Below are positions 34,577 through 42,907 of a stretch of 64,000 nucleotides of DNA, one piece after another (position 1 is the stretch's first letter; every line of letters starts with the position of its first letter). Source of the stretch: VRUE01 sp035605695 (lineage in GTDB: Bacteria > Actinomycetota > Thermoleophilia > Solirubrobacterales > 70-9); assembly GCA_035605695.1 (NCBI GenBank), contig DATNGZ010000052.1:62001-126000 (forward strand), given 5' to 3'. The notes below the pieces were generated by a model, which had not been told where the DNA came from, made no database searches, and was given only the letters and a program-made list of their open reading frames with translations. The translations under genes were made by a program, and so were the position numbers.

Positions 34577-35948
34577 TCCTCGCGGTCTAGCACGGCTGAA
34601 GAAGGCGATTAGGCGAGCCGAAACCGAGATGCGGGCCGTGCCCGCGGGCGAGACGATGTTTCCGTTGGCCGAGTACGTCGACGATCAGGACAGCCGGGCA
34701 AAATGGCGGGTCGTCTCGGAAATTCGATTCCGAGAGAAGGCTCTCTACAACCGCTTTGGCAACGAGCCGTTTCTCGCAAACGCGGTCATCGACCTCGTCG
34801 CCGAGAGCTCGTGCGAGATTGATTGGGCGGACTTGCTCCGAGGCTTGGAGCGATTCCTCGATGAAAGCTCGGACTGGATCGTCGCGATACCACTGTCGAA
34901 TGCCCAGACCCAGGGGTACACACCAATTACCGAGCAGGTTGGTCTTGCCGAGGTCCTCCAGGATCAGGATTGGGAGCGCGACTCCGAACCGCCGGTCGAA
35001 ATCCGGCAAATCTTCGACCACCTGGACGATTACATCGACGTCGGTGTGCGATGGCATCGCGAGGACACCTATACCGGCTCACTTGACGGTCGCAGGACGG
35101 CAGCCCTGATCTTTCGCGAGAAGGGGGCGGAGCCGCTGGCGCTCAGTGTGGCCAGGACTAAGGCTCGATATGCAATTGCTATGTGGTGCCTTCTGGTTCC
35201 TCCCGAGTGGCGCCACCTTTGGCCGACGCTGGCTGATTGGGAGCCCCGGCCCTATATCGAACGAGGGACGAAACACAAGAAGTTCGACGAGCGCGTCTGG
35301 GCAGGACAACGGAGTCCGGTCAAGGGCAGCCACATCACGCACTATCAGGAGTACGAAGTGCCGCGTCGTCCTGAGTTCCTGCGGGCTCCGTTCGACGCGC
35401 TCGGGCGCGCCAACGAAAACAGTCTCCCCGCCCGAGCCGCCTTGAGCGCCGCCTGGTCGCTCTACCTGGCTGAACGAGTCCCGGCTGACTTCGAGCGAAC
35501 CGACCGGTTGATGCTCGTCTCGGCGGCGATCGACGCGCTGTGTGATCTTGGCGAGGGACCGACGGGAGAGGCGAAAGACCGCTGGGCTCGCTTTACCGAG
35601 CGTCATGGAATCTGGCGCGAGATGCGCGGCTCCTACCTTCAAGGAGAGATCGAGGAGGCAAAGGCACTTGCCCGCGACCTCCGAAACGTAGCCACCCACG
35701 GCAGTGACGACACCTTGTTGAACCTCGGCTATCCGCCGGACCAAACGCGAGTTCTGCGCGGGGGGCGCCACCGGACAGGGCACGAACTGTCCGTCGCCGA
35801 AGCCGCTGTGGCCTTTCCGGTTATCGCCTCGGCGGTCCAGTCGTCCGCCCGTCGCGTGGCGCTGCAGGGGATCGAGTCAGGCTGGGACGACGACGTCTTC
35901 CGGGGCAACTTTGCATCTCTCGGCGAGGCTAAAGCCCCGCCTCGGTGA
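34566..35948 (+). CDS. Hypothetical protein with Apea-like C-terminal HEPN
   Basis: A 460-aa protein. The N-terminal 300 residues are of unknown fold. The C-terminal part is all-helical and includes AEETERVPADF-like helices, the segment LMLVSAAIDALCDLGEG and KALARDLRNVATHGS, where R373 and H378 again give Rx4H as in Apea/HEPN domains of abortive-infection proteins. It begins inside the end of the DUF2971 gene (11-bp overlap), so the two are one unit. Its 3' end overlaps the convergent nuclease gene by 20 bases. Confidence 0.6.
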   Translation: MQSDPRGLARLKKAIRRAETEMRAVPAGETMFPLAEYVDDQDSRAKWRVVSEIRFREKALYNRFGNEPFLANAVIDLVAESSCEIDWADLLRGLERFLDESSDWIVAIPLSNAQTQGYTPITEQVGLAEVLQDQDWERDSEPPVEIRQIFDHLDDYIDVGVRWHREDTYTGSLDGRRTAALIFREKGAEPLALSVARTKARYAIAMWCLLVPPEWRHLWPTLADWEPRPYIERGTKHKKFDERVWAGQRSPVKGSHITHYQEYEVPRRPEFLRAPFDALGRANENSLPARAALSAAWSLYLAERVPADFERTDRLMLVSAAIDALCDLGEGPTGEAKDRWARFTERHGIWREMRGSYLQGEIEEAKALARDLRNVATHGSDDTLLNLGYPPDQTRVLRGGRHRTGHELSVAEAAVAFPVIASAVQSSARRVALQGIESGWDDDVFRGNFASLGEAKAPPR

Positions 35949-36918
35949 GGCGCAGCTTGGTCTTGTCGCGAGCTTCGGCGATCGTCTCGGCGGTGAGCAG
36001 CAGGTCGAGCGCCGCCCAGACCCGTTGCGCTCGAAACAGATTGCCGGTACGGACCTCGTGCATCGGCTCCATCACAGGCCCGAGGCTGAAGACCCAGTGG
36101 CGTTCGTCCGACCAGTCCACCTTCCCCTTCAGTGGCTCAAAGCCCGCGTAGTTGTCGTCAGTGACCCTGTAGCCCTCAACGTGACGAACCTGCTGCAACT
36201 TGCCGTCGAAGCGAAAGCCGAGGTAGTTGGGCGGCTCCTTCGGCCAGCCTCCGGAGCCGCCGCCGATAGGGCAGAAGTAGGTGTCGTGGTCGACGACAAC
36301 CTCACGGAAGCTCATCCCGGTGTCCTCGATCTCCTTACCGAGGCTGACGACGTAGACGAGATTGGAGCTGACGTCCTGCATGGTCATCAAACCTCTCAGA
36401 TAGCGCGACAAGTCGCGAAGAAGCCGTTTCTCCGCGTGTCGGCGAGTGCTGCTTGCCGTCGAGGACACCATCTCCTCAATCTCGCGCCACGAGCGGTACA
36501 GCACTGGAACCCCCGCGACGATCGGCGGGAGCTTGCCGGTGACGAAATCGGCCGAGGCCTCAGCACAGACGACGAGTGCTGTCGGTGGCGGCTGCGTTCG
36601 GGTCGCGTACTTCTTCAGCTGAGTCTGCTGAGGCAAGTCGTAGCCGCGCTTTGCCTCGATAACGATGTGGATGTCGCCGCCGCCGGCGAGTACCTCGATA
36701 TCGGTGAAGCCGGCGCCCGGGATGCCCTCCTGTAGCCGAACCGAGTCCGCAACGAGTTCTTCGCCGGGAGAGAGGACATCCTCAAGCAGGGCACTGGACA
36801 GGTGCTGGCTTTCTGCGAGTGCCCATCCCAGCGAGTAGGTGATGTCGTTCTCCTTATCGCCGAGCAGGCCGAAGACCGTTCCAACGGGTCGCCCGTAGAG
36901 AGTCAGTTCTGCCGGCAT
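35929..36918 (-). CDS. PD-(D/E)XK nuclease superfamily protein
   Basis: A 329-aa protein. A nuclease core is visible: D73 in GAGFTDIEVLAGG followed by E88-A-K90 in IHIVIEAKRGYDLP, with a Gln in QTQLKKYA behind it, matching the D...ExK plus motif-IV pattern of PD-(D/E)XK enzymes. The C-terminal 180 residues have no recognised domain. This resembles stand-alone restriction-like nucleases of defence islands. It lies 12 bases downstream of another gene with a similar core on the same strand, suggesting a two-gene operon. Confidence 0.68.
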   Translation of the reverse strand: MPAELTLYGRPVGTVFGLLGDKENDITYSLGWALAESQHLSSALLEDVLSPGEELVADSVRLQEGIPGAGFTDIEVLAGGGDIHIVIEAKRGYDLPQQTQLKKYATRTQPPPTALVVCAEASADFVTGKLPPIVAGVPVLYRSWREIEEMVSSTASSTRRHAEKRLLRDLSRYLRGLMTMQDVSSNLVYVVSLGKEIEDTGMSFREVVVDHDTYFCPIGGGSGGWPKEPPNYLGFRFDGKLQQVRHVEGYRVTDDNYAGFEPLKGKVDWSDERHWVFSLGPVMEPMHEVRTGNLFRAQRVWAALDLLLTAETIAEARDKTKLRLTEAGL

Positions 36919-36930
36919 GGATTCATACCC

Positions 36931-38121
36931 CTAGGGCTCATGGGGCCAATTGGGTCCGACTTCAAGGATCTCGGCCGTGGTGCGGTTGGCAGGGGTTTCG
37001 ACCGCCCGACCGTCGTCTCGAAACTCGATTTGCCGCCAGGGCAGTAGATCCACAGGCAGTGGCCGTTGTGCCCAGGGGTTTAGCCACAGGCAGGGCTCGA
37101 CAAGCGCGGAGGTCATTGGTGTCAGCTCCGTCACCGTCAGGACCGCCGAAACGCGGGTGTAGCGAGGCCGGCCTCCCTTTACCCAAAGGCCCTCGTTGCC
37201 AGGCCCGCCAAGTAGAGCCATCTCTATCTCCATCTCCTCGACGAAAGGTCCGGCGCACAGGGCGGAGATCACGAACGGCTCTTCCCGAAGGTCATATCCG
37301 TGGCCCGCCTTGTTCACTAGACCTCGATGCAGAGGCCCGACGTCGTCCATCGGCTTGAGAGTGTCCAGATCATCATCGTCAATCGAGGCCATCTCGAAGC
37401 CCTCCACTCGGCTTCCAATGACGTGGAGATCGGAGCGTTGGCGCAGGTCTTGCTGGAGCGGAGTGGCCTTGAGGTCGAGCACCCAGCCGCGGTGCTCCAA
37501 CTGGAGCCGCGGTGGCATCTCACCGGCTTTCCGCCGTTCAATCTCGATATCGGGATCGAGAGGCTCAAGCCAGCGGTCGATCTCCGAAACCAACTTCTTA
37601 CCAGGCGTCTCGAGCCCAGACCGCCGAAGATTGACTTCCAGGAGGAAGTCGCGGTTTCGCAGTCGCCTATTAAGGGCGTCATAGAGCTGGTTGACTCGGG
37701 CGCGATCTTTTGGGTCGACCGCATCGTCGCCGAGGATCGCTGTCACCTCGACGCCGAATCCCGCCTCCCCCGACACTGCGCGTAGATCTGGTCGACGACG
37801 GCAGGTGTCGTCGTTGCCGATATCAGCCTCCACCTCCGAGCACACTCGCCGGAGTACCTCGTGCATGTAGATCTCGAAAAAACCCCCGAGATGGACGGCC
37901 GGGGATGAGTCCATAAACCGTTCTCGAATCTGAAGCCGGGCGGCGTCAGGGAGGCGTAACCACCAGTTGTCGATCATCTCGCGCGTCCTTCGAGCAGGCT
38001 CACCTCGGCTCCGGTTAAGACGGTCATAGGCAGACGCCGAATACGGATGCTCTCGAACCGAAATTCGAGGCTCGTCTGAGAACAACGAGATAGAAGGCGG
38101 CGAACCTTGATCCAGAGCCAC
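36931..38121 (-). CDS. Hypothetical protein with PD-(D/E)XK-like core
   Basis: A 396-aa protein. FFEIYMHEVLRRVCSEVEAD (E83 and E88 on the leading helix) is followed by RRRPDLRA (D112) and FGVEVTAI (E125-x-T127). This helix-PD-ExT order is found in some PD-(D/E)XK-like proteins, though Thr replaces the usual Lys. The C-terminal half (about residues 230-390) has beta-rich segments of unknown fold. The open frame extends upstream to 38607 but overlaps the divergent gene; the GTG at 38121 is used because upstream residues look non-coding. Operon with the nuclease downstream. Confidence 0.58.
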   Translation of the reverse strand: MALDQGSPPSISLFSDEPRISVREHPYSASAYDRLNRSRGEPARRTREMIDNWWLRLPDAARLQIRERFMDSSPAVHLGGFFEIYMHEVLRRVCSEVEADIGNDDTCRRRPDLRAVSGEAGFGVEVTAILGDDAVDPKDRARVNQLYDALNRRLRNRDFLLEVNLRRSGLETPGKKLVSEIDRWLEPLDPDIEIERRKAGEMPPRLQLEHRGWVLDLKATPLQQDLRQRSDLHVIGSRVEGFEMASIDDDDLDTLKPMDDVGPLHRGLVNKAGHGYDLREEPFVISALCAGPFVEEMEIEMALLGGPGNEGLWVKGGRPRYTRVSAVLTVTELTPMTSALVEPCLWLNPWAQRPLPVDLLPWRQIEFRDDGRAVETPANRTTAEILEVGPNWPHEP

Positions 38122-38208
38122 GTCCCATGTGACGCTACATGGATGACTACCGAACGCCCTTCGTAACCGATCAGAAGAAGCGAGAGCGGGCGAAGTAGTC
38201 TCGCCAGC

Positions 38209-38886
38209 ATGACCGGAACCTTGCTGGCCGTAATCGGGATTGTGCTCGCGCTCGGCGTCCCGTTGTTCGTCGAGTGGACCCGCCGCCCGAAGCTGATTGT
38301 CGAACGAGGGGACGATGCGAACCAGCGCGACGTTGACCCGCCGTGGCGGATCGTCCATGTGAAGATCGCGAACCTGCCGCTGCGCGGGCTGCTGGGCCAG
38401 TGGCTCCTTCGGAATCCAGCGACGGCTTGCCGGGTGGCGATCACTTTCAAGAGCACCAGCGACGCGAGCGAGATCGAGATGGCTGGGCGGTGGAGCGGAA
38501 GCCCAGAGCCACTCTCGCTTGTGCCGTTGCCCCCCCGCGTCCCAATCGCATACGCCAAGGTGCATCCCCAGGCCGGTGTTCCAGATATCCAGTGGTATTT
38601 CGACCACACGAAGCTGCCGGAGTCCCTACGCACTGACCTCTCTGCCGACGTCGATGGTGAGGCGGTGGCGGTGGCGATCAAGCGCAAAGGAGAAGACAGC
38701 GCCTTTGGCTTTACCAGCGCGTCTTATGCGTTCCCCGATTTCTGCTCGCCCGCCCTTGAGCTTCCTGACGAGGAGTATTTAGTGACAGTCGAGGCGTTCG
38801 CTGGAGGGATTCGAAAGGCATGCCAGTTCCGGCTTCAGAACACCGGGAGCGCCGAGACGGGGCTCCGGCTCGAGCAGGTTGCGTAA
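38209..38886 (+). CDS. Membrane-anchored protein of unknown function
   Basis: A 225-aa protein with one N-terminal membrane helix (MTGTLLAVIGIVLALGVPLF, residues 1-22) followed by a basic segment (EWTRRPKLIVERG), so the remainder is probably cytoplasmic. The rest is beta-rich with an Ig-like feel (VHVKIANLPLRG, CRVAITFKS, YLVTVEAFAGGIRK). I know no family. It is 9 bases upstream of the GIY-YIG gene and probably co-transcribed with it. Confidence 0.6.
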   Translation: MTGTLLAVIGIVLALGVPLFVEWTRRPKLIVERGDDANQRDVDPPWRIVHVKIANLPLRGLLGQWLLRNPATACRVAITFKSTSDASEIEMAGRWSGSPEPLSLVPLPPRVPIAYAKVHPQAGVPDIQWYFDHTKLPESLRTDLSADVDGEAVAVAIKRKGEDSAFGFTSASYAFPDFCSPALELPDEEYLVTVEAFAGGIRKACQFRLQNTGSAETGLRLEQVA

Positions 38887-38895
38887 GGTCGATCA

Positions 38896-39414
38896 ATGGC
38901 GGGCCAGACTCACCGGCGGGACTGGACGGAAGTAGAGGCCAAGCTGCCCGGCTACCTCGAAGAGCTTTTAGATTCCGAGCTGTTCGGTCGTGGCTCCGGC
39001 CGAAAGCCTCCACCACGCGAGCACGGCGTATATCTGTTCACCGAGAAGGGCAACCATCTTTATGTTGGTCGATGCGGCATTACCGAGCGGGCGGCGAAAA
39101 AGGGCAGCGGGTACTCGAATTTCCGCACCCGGCTTGCCGGGCACACTCGTCCCTCCTCGGGTCACAATCAAGCAACCTTCGCGTGGCGGTTGGCAGTAGA
39201 GGCAATCGACGGTCAATTCGAGGATCTGCCACTTCTCCGAGCCGAGCTGCAGCAAGACAGCCGCTTTCGGGAGGAGTTTTTGCGGCAGAAGGAGCGCGTC
39301 ACGGCAATGGATTTTCAGATCGTCACCATTACTGACGACTTTGAGAGCTATGTCTTCGAGCCATTTGCCGCGTTGACGCTCGGCACGCGGTACAACTCTT
39401 GGGCAACGAGCTAG
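38896..39414 (+). CDS. GIY-YIG-family protein
   Basis: A 172-aa protein. EHGVYLF (G44, Y46) and NHLYVGRCG (Y56, G58) form the GIY and YIG strands, R77/R79 in NFRTRLAGH supply the catalytic Arg, and FESYVFEPFAALTLGTRYNSW has the metal-binding Glu and the Asn of the last motif. It may nick or cut DNA. The insertion of KKGSGYSN between motifs is unusual. It closes the nuclease-rich block; acetate kinase follows on the other strand with a 4-base overlap. Confidence 0.75.
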   Translation: MAGQTHRRDWTEVEAKLPGYLEELLDSELFGRGSGRKPPPREHGVYLFTEKGNHLYVGRCGITERAAKKGSGYSNFRTRLAGHTRPSSGHNQATFAWRLAVEAIDGQFEDLPLLRAELQQDSRFREEFLRQKERVTAMDFQIVTITDDFESYVFEPFAALTLGTRYNSWATS

Positions 39415-40526
39415 GGAGGAGAGAGAGCAGCGCGGACCTGCGCCGCGATCTCAAGGTCCTCACGAGCTTGGACCACCACGACGGGAACCGCTGCGCTGGC
39501 GCCGGAGAGCAGTTGGTCGCCGTCAGCTTCGGCGTTGAGCCGCGGGTCGAGCGCAACACCCAGAAAGCCCACTCGGGCCACTGCAGCCGTCCGCATCCGA
39601 TCCGAGTTCTCGCCCACGCCGCCGGTAAAGATGAGGGCGTCAATGCCGACCGTCGCCGCCGCCATCTCGGCGATGCCGGCGGAGAGGCGGTGGATATAGG
39701 TGTCGAAGGCGAGCCGACAGCGCTCGTCGCCCTCCTCAATGCCGGCGACGATCTCGCGCATGTCGCCGGAGCGACCCGAGAGGGCTAGTAGGCCCGATTC
39801 ACGGTCGAGCGCTTGCTCCATCTCATCGGTGTCGATGTGACCGTGGCGCTGGACCCAGAGCAGCAGCCCAGGATCGACGGAGCCCGAGCGCGTGGCCATC
39901 ACTAGGCCCTCCAGCGGAGTGAAGCCCATCGTCGTGTCGACCGAGCGGCCACCTTCGACGGCGCAGAGCGAGGCGCCGGCGCCGAGGTGGGCGGTGACGA
40001 TCCGCAGCTCGGCGAGCGGGCGACCCAGCAGCTCGGCGGCGCGCCGGCTTGCGTAGGCGTGGGAGAGGCCGTGGAAGCCGTAGCGGCGCAGCGGCCAGCG
40101 CTCCGACCAGGCCGTCGGGATTGCGTAGGTGGAGGCCGCCGCCGGCATCGTCGCGTGAAAGGCGGTGTCGAAGCAGGCGACGGTCGGCAGTCCCGGCCGC
40201 AGCGCATCCAGCGCTCGCATCGCCGCGACCGCGGGTGGGTTGTGGAGCGGGGCGAGGTCGGCGAGCCCATCGAGGTCGTCCTCGACCGCGGGATTGACGA
40301 TGGTCGGCCCGGTGAACTCGGGGCCGCCGTGCACGATCCGGTGTCCGGCCGCGTCGATCGGCCCTGCGTCGGTCAGGATTGCCTCCAACTCGTCGCGCAG
40401 CTCGGCCTCGTTTCCGGGTGCGTCGCTGTCGCGCGAGCCGACGACCCTGTCGTTCTCGTCGAGCACCCGCAGCTTCAGGCTCGAGGAGCCGGCGTTGACG
40501 GCGAGGATGCGGCCGGGCGCTGCCAC
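39411..40526 (-). CDS. ackA: Acetate kinase
   Basis: A 371-aa ASKHA-fold kinase that interconverts acetyl phosphate + ADP and acetate + ATP. Motifs: NAGSSSLKL at residues 11-19, GHRIVHGGPEFTGP, ACFDTAFHATMP, RRYGFHGLSH, TAHLGAGASLCAV and FTGGVGENSDRMR. It is slightly shorter than most AckA (about 395-400 aa). Start is GTG at 40526, two bases after the phosphoketolase stop, so the two form an operon that converts sugar phosphates to acetate plus ATP. Confidence 0.95.
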   Translation of the reverse strand: MAAPGRILAVNAGSSSLKLRVLDENDRVVGSRDSDAPGNEAELRDELEAILTDAGPIDAAGHRIVHGGPEFTGPTIVNPAVEDDLDGLADLAPLHNPPAVAAMRALDALRPGLPTVACFDTAFHATMPAAASTYAIPTAWSERWPLRRYGFHGLSHAYASRRAAELLGRPLAELRIVTAHLGAGASLCAVEGGRSVDTTMGFTPLEGLVMATRSGSVDPGLLLWVQRHGHIDTDEMEQALDRESGLLALSGRSGDMREIVAGIEEGDERCRLAFDTYIHRLSAGIAEMAAATVGIDALIFTGGVGENSDRMRTAAVARVGFLGVALDPRLNAEADGDQLLSGASAAVPVVVVQAREDLEIAAQVRAALSPP

Positions 40527-40528
40527 CG

Positions 40529-42907
40529 TCAGGCCGCGTCCCAGGTCCAGTCGCGGACCTCGGGCATGTCCTCGAGGTGCTCGCGCACGTAGGCGTGGTG
40601 GCGGCCGAGCATCGCCTCGCAGTGGGCTTCCAGCTCAGCCGCCCCGGCGGGCGCCCGGCGAGCCCGGCGCAGCGCCTCCAGCGCTAGGTGGTAGCGGCTC
40701 ATCCGGTTCATCACGACCATGTCGAAGGGCGTGGTCGTCGTCCCCTGCTCGTTGAAGCCGCGGACGTGGAAGCGGCCGGGGTGAGGGCGGCCGTGGAGCA
40801 GCTGGTGCAGGGCGCGGGCGTAGCCGTGGAAGGCCATCACCACGTCGTCGTCTTCGCCGAAGAGCTCGAGGAAGCGCTCCTCCGGGAGACCGTGCGGGTG
40901 CGCTTCGCGCGGGAACAGCACCATCAGGTCGATCACGTTGACGACCCGCACCCGCAGCTCTGGCGTGTGGCGGCGCAGCAGCCAGGCGGCGGCGAGCGTC
41001 TCCTGGGTCGGAATGTCCCCGGCGCAGCCGAGGACGACGTCGGTGTCCTCGCCGTCGTCGCTGCTCGCCCACTCCCAGCGTGAGGCGCCGGCCGCGGCGT
41101 GGGCGCGCGCCTGCTCGTAGGTCAGGTACTGCAACTGGGGCTGCTTGTCCTCGACGATCAGGTTGACGTAGTCGCGGCTGCGCAGGCAGTGGTCGGCGAC
41201 CGAAAGAAGGCTGTTGGCGTCGGGCGGGAGGTAGATGCGGACGACCTCGCCGCGGAGGCTGAGCATCGTGTCGATCAATCCCGGCCCCTGGTGGCTGAAG
41301 CCGTTGTGGTCGTTGCGCCAGCAGGTCGAGGTGAGGAGGACGTTGAGCGACGCGACCGGCGCCCGCCACTCCAGCCGGCGCATCTCCTCCAGCCACTTGC
41401 TGTGCTGGATCGCCATCGAGGCGGAGACCATCGCGAAGGCCTCGTAGGTGGCGAAGAGCCCGTGGCGGCCGGTCAGCAGGTAGCCCTCGAGCCAGCCCTG
41501 GCAGTTGTGCTCGGAGAGAACCTCCATCACGCGGCCCTCGGGGGAGACGTTGGTGTCGGCGGGCCGGGCGTCCATCAGGCAGCGGTCGGAGACCTCGAAG
41601 ACGGCACCGAGCCGGTTGGAGTCGGTCTCGTCGGGGCAGAAGAGGCGGAAGTTGTCGGGGTTGGCGGCGTAGAGGTCGCGCAGCATCAGGCCGAGGCGTC
41701 TGGTCGATTCGATGTGCTCGCTGCCTGGCTCGCGGACCTCGATCGCGTAGGCGGAGGCGTCGGGGATCTCCAGGGGGACGAGGCGGCGGCCGCCGTTGGC
41801 CTGCGGGCTCGCGCCCATGCGATGCTCGCCCTTCGGCGCCAGCGCGGCCAGCTCGGGGGCCAGTCGTCCCTGCTCGCCGAAGCACTCCTCTGGCCGGTAG
41901 CTGCGCATCCACCGCTCCAGCATCGCCAGGTGCTTAGGGTTCTCGCGGACGCCTTTCAGCGGAACCTGGTGGGCGCGGAAGGTTCCTTCGACCGGCACGC
42001 CGTCGACCTCCTCCGGCCCGGTCCAGCCCTTCGGCGTGCGCAGGACGATCGCCGGCCAGCGCGGGCGTCCCGAGCCACGGCCGGAGCGCGCCTCCTCTTT
42101 TATCGCGGCGATCCGGCCGCGGGCCTCGGCGAGGACGGCAGCGAACTCGCGATGGACCCGGCGGGGGTCTGAGCCGGCGACGATCCGCGCCTCGTAGCCG
42201 TGGCCGGCCAGCATCTGTAGGACCTCCTCCTCGGGCGCCCGTCCCAGCACCGTCGGGCCGGAGATCTTGTTCTCGTTCAAGTGCAGGATCGGCAGCACCG
42301 CCCCGTCGCGGGCTGGGTTGAGGAAGCGCACGCCCTTCCAGGACCCCTCCAGCGGCGCCGTCTCCGCCTCGCCGTCGCCGATCACGCAGGCGACCAGGAG
42401 GTCGGGATTGTCGAAGGCCGCGCCGAAGGCGTGGACCAGCGCGTAGCCGAGCTCTCCGCCCTCGTGAATCGAGCCCGGCGTCGGCACGCTGACGTGGCTG
42501 GGGATTCCACCTGGCGTCGAGAATTGCCGCACCAGGCGGCGCAGGCCGCGCTCGTCGGCGGAGACCTCCGGGTAGACCTCGGAGTAGGTGCCCTCCAGGT
42601 AGACGTTGGCAACCAGGGCCGGGCCGCCGTGGCCGGGGCCGGCGACGTAGAGGACCTCGTCGCCGGTCTCCCGGATCAGCAGGTTGAGCTGGACGTAGAC
42701 GAGGTTCAGGCCGGGCGAGGTGCCCCAATGGCCGAGCAGCCGCGGCTTGATGTGCTCGGGGCGCAGCGGCTCGCGCAGCAGCGCGTTGTCCTGCAGGTAG
42801 ATCTGGGCGACGGTGAGGTAGTTGGCCGCTTCCCAGTAGGCGACAAGGCCGTCCAGCTCGGCTTCGCTCAGCTCGGGCACCGATGACGAGGTTAGCTTCA
42901 CCTTCAT
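40529..42907 (-). CDS. xfp: Phosphoketolase (xylulose-5-phosphate/fructose-6-phosphate)
   Basis: A 792-aa thiamine diphosphate enzyme that splits xylulose-5-P or fructose-6-P to acetyl phosphate. Motifs: GHWGTSPGLNLVYVQLN, GPGHGGPALVANVYLEGTY, ThDP site CVIGDGEAETAPLEGSWKG and HLNENKISGP, and the later CPDETDSNRLG, RHGLFATYEAFA and TSTCWRNDHNGFSHQGPG. Length is normal. ATG 42907 starts MKVKLTSSSVPEL; a longer frame to 42946 is open but overlaps the ZIP gene further. It supplies acetyl phosphate for AckA. Confidence 0.96.
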   Translation of the reverse strand: MKVKLTSSSVPELSEAELDGLVAYWEAANYLTVAQIYLQDNALLREPLRPEHIKPRLLGHWGTSPGLNLVYVQLNLLIRETGDEVLYVAGPGHGGPALVANVYLEGTYSEVYPEVSADERGLRRLVRQFSTPGGIPSHVSVPTPGSIHEGGELGYALVHAFGAAFDNPDLLVACVIGDGEAETAPLEGSWKGVRFLNPARDGAVLPILHLNENKISGPTVLGRAPEEEVLQMLAGHGYEARIVAGSDPRRVHREFAAVLAEARGRIAAIKEEARSGRGSGRPRWPAIVLRTPKGWTGPEEVDGVPVEGTFRAHQVPLKGVRENPKHLAMLERWMRSYRPEECFGEQGRLAPELAALAPKGEHRMGASPQANGGRRLVPLEIPDASAYAIEVREPGSEHIESTRRLGLMLRDLYAANPDNFRLFCPDETDSNRLGAVFEVSDRCLMDARPADTNVSPEGRVMEVLSEHNCQGWLEGYLLTGRHGLFATYEAFAMVSASMAIQHSKWLEEMRRLEWRAPVASLNVLLTSTCWRNDHNGFSHQGPGLIDTMLSLRGEVVRIYLPPDANSLLSVADHCLRSRDYVNLIVEDKQPQLQYLTYEQARAHAAAGASRWEWASSDDGEDTDVVLGCAGDIPTQETLAAAWLLRRHTPELRVRVVNVIDLMVLFPREAHPHGLPEERFLELFGEDDDVVMAFHGYARALHQLLHGRPHPGRFHVRGFNEQGTTTTPFDMVVMNRMSRYHLALEALRRARRAPAGAAELEAHCEAMLGRHHAYVREHLEDMPEVRDWTWDAA

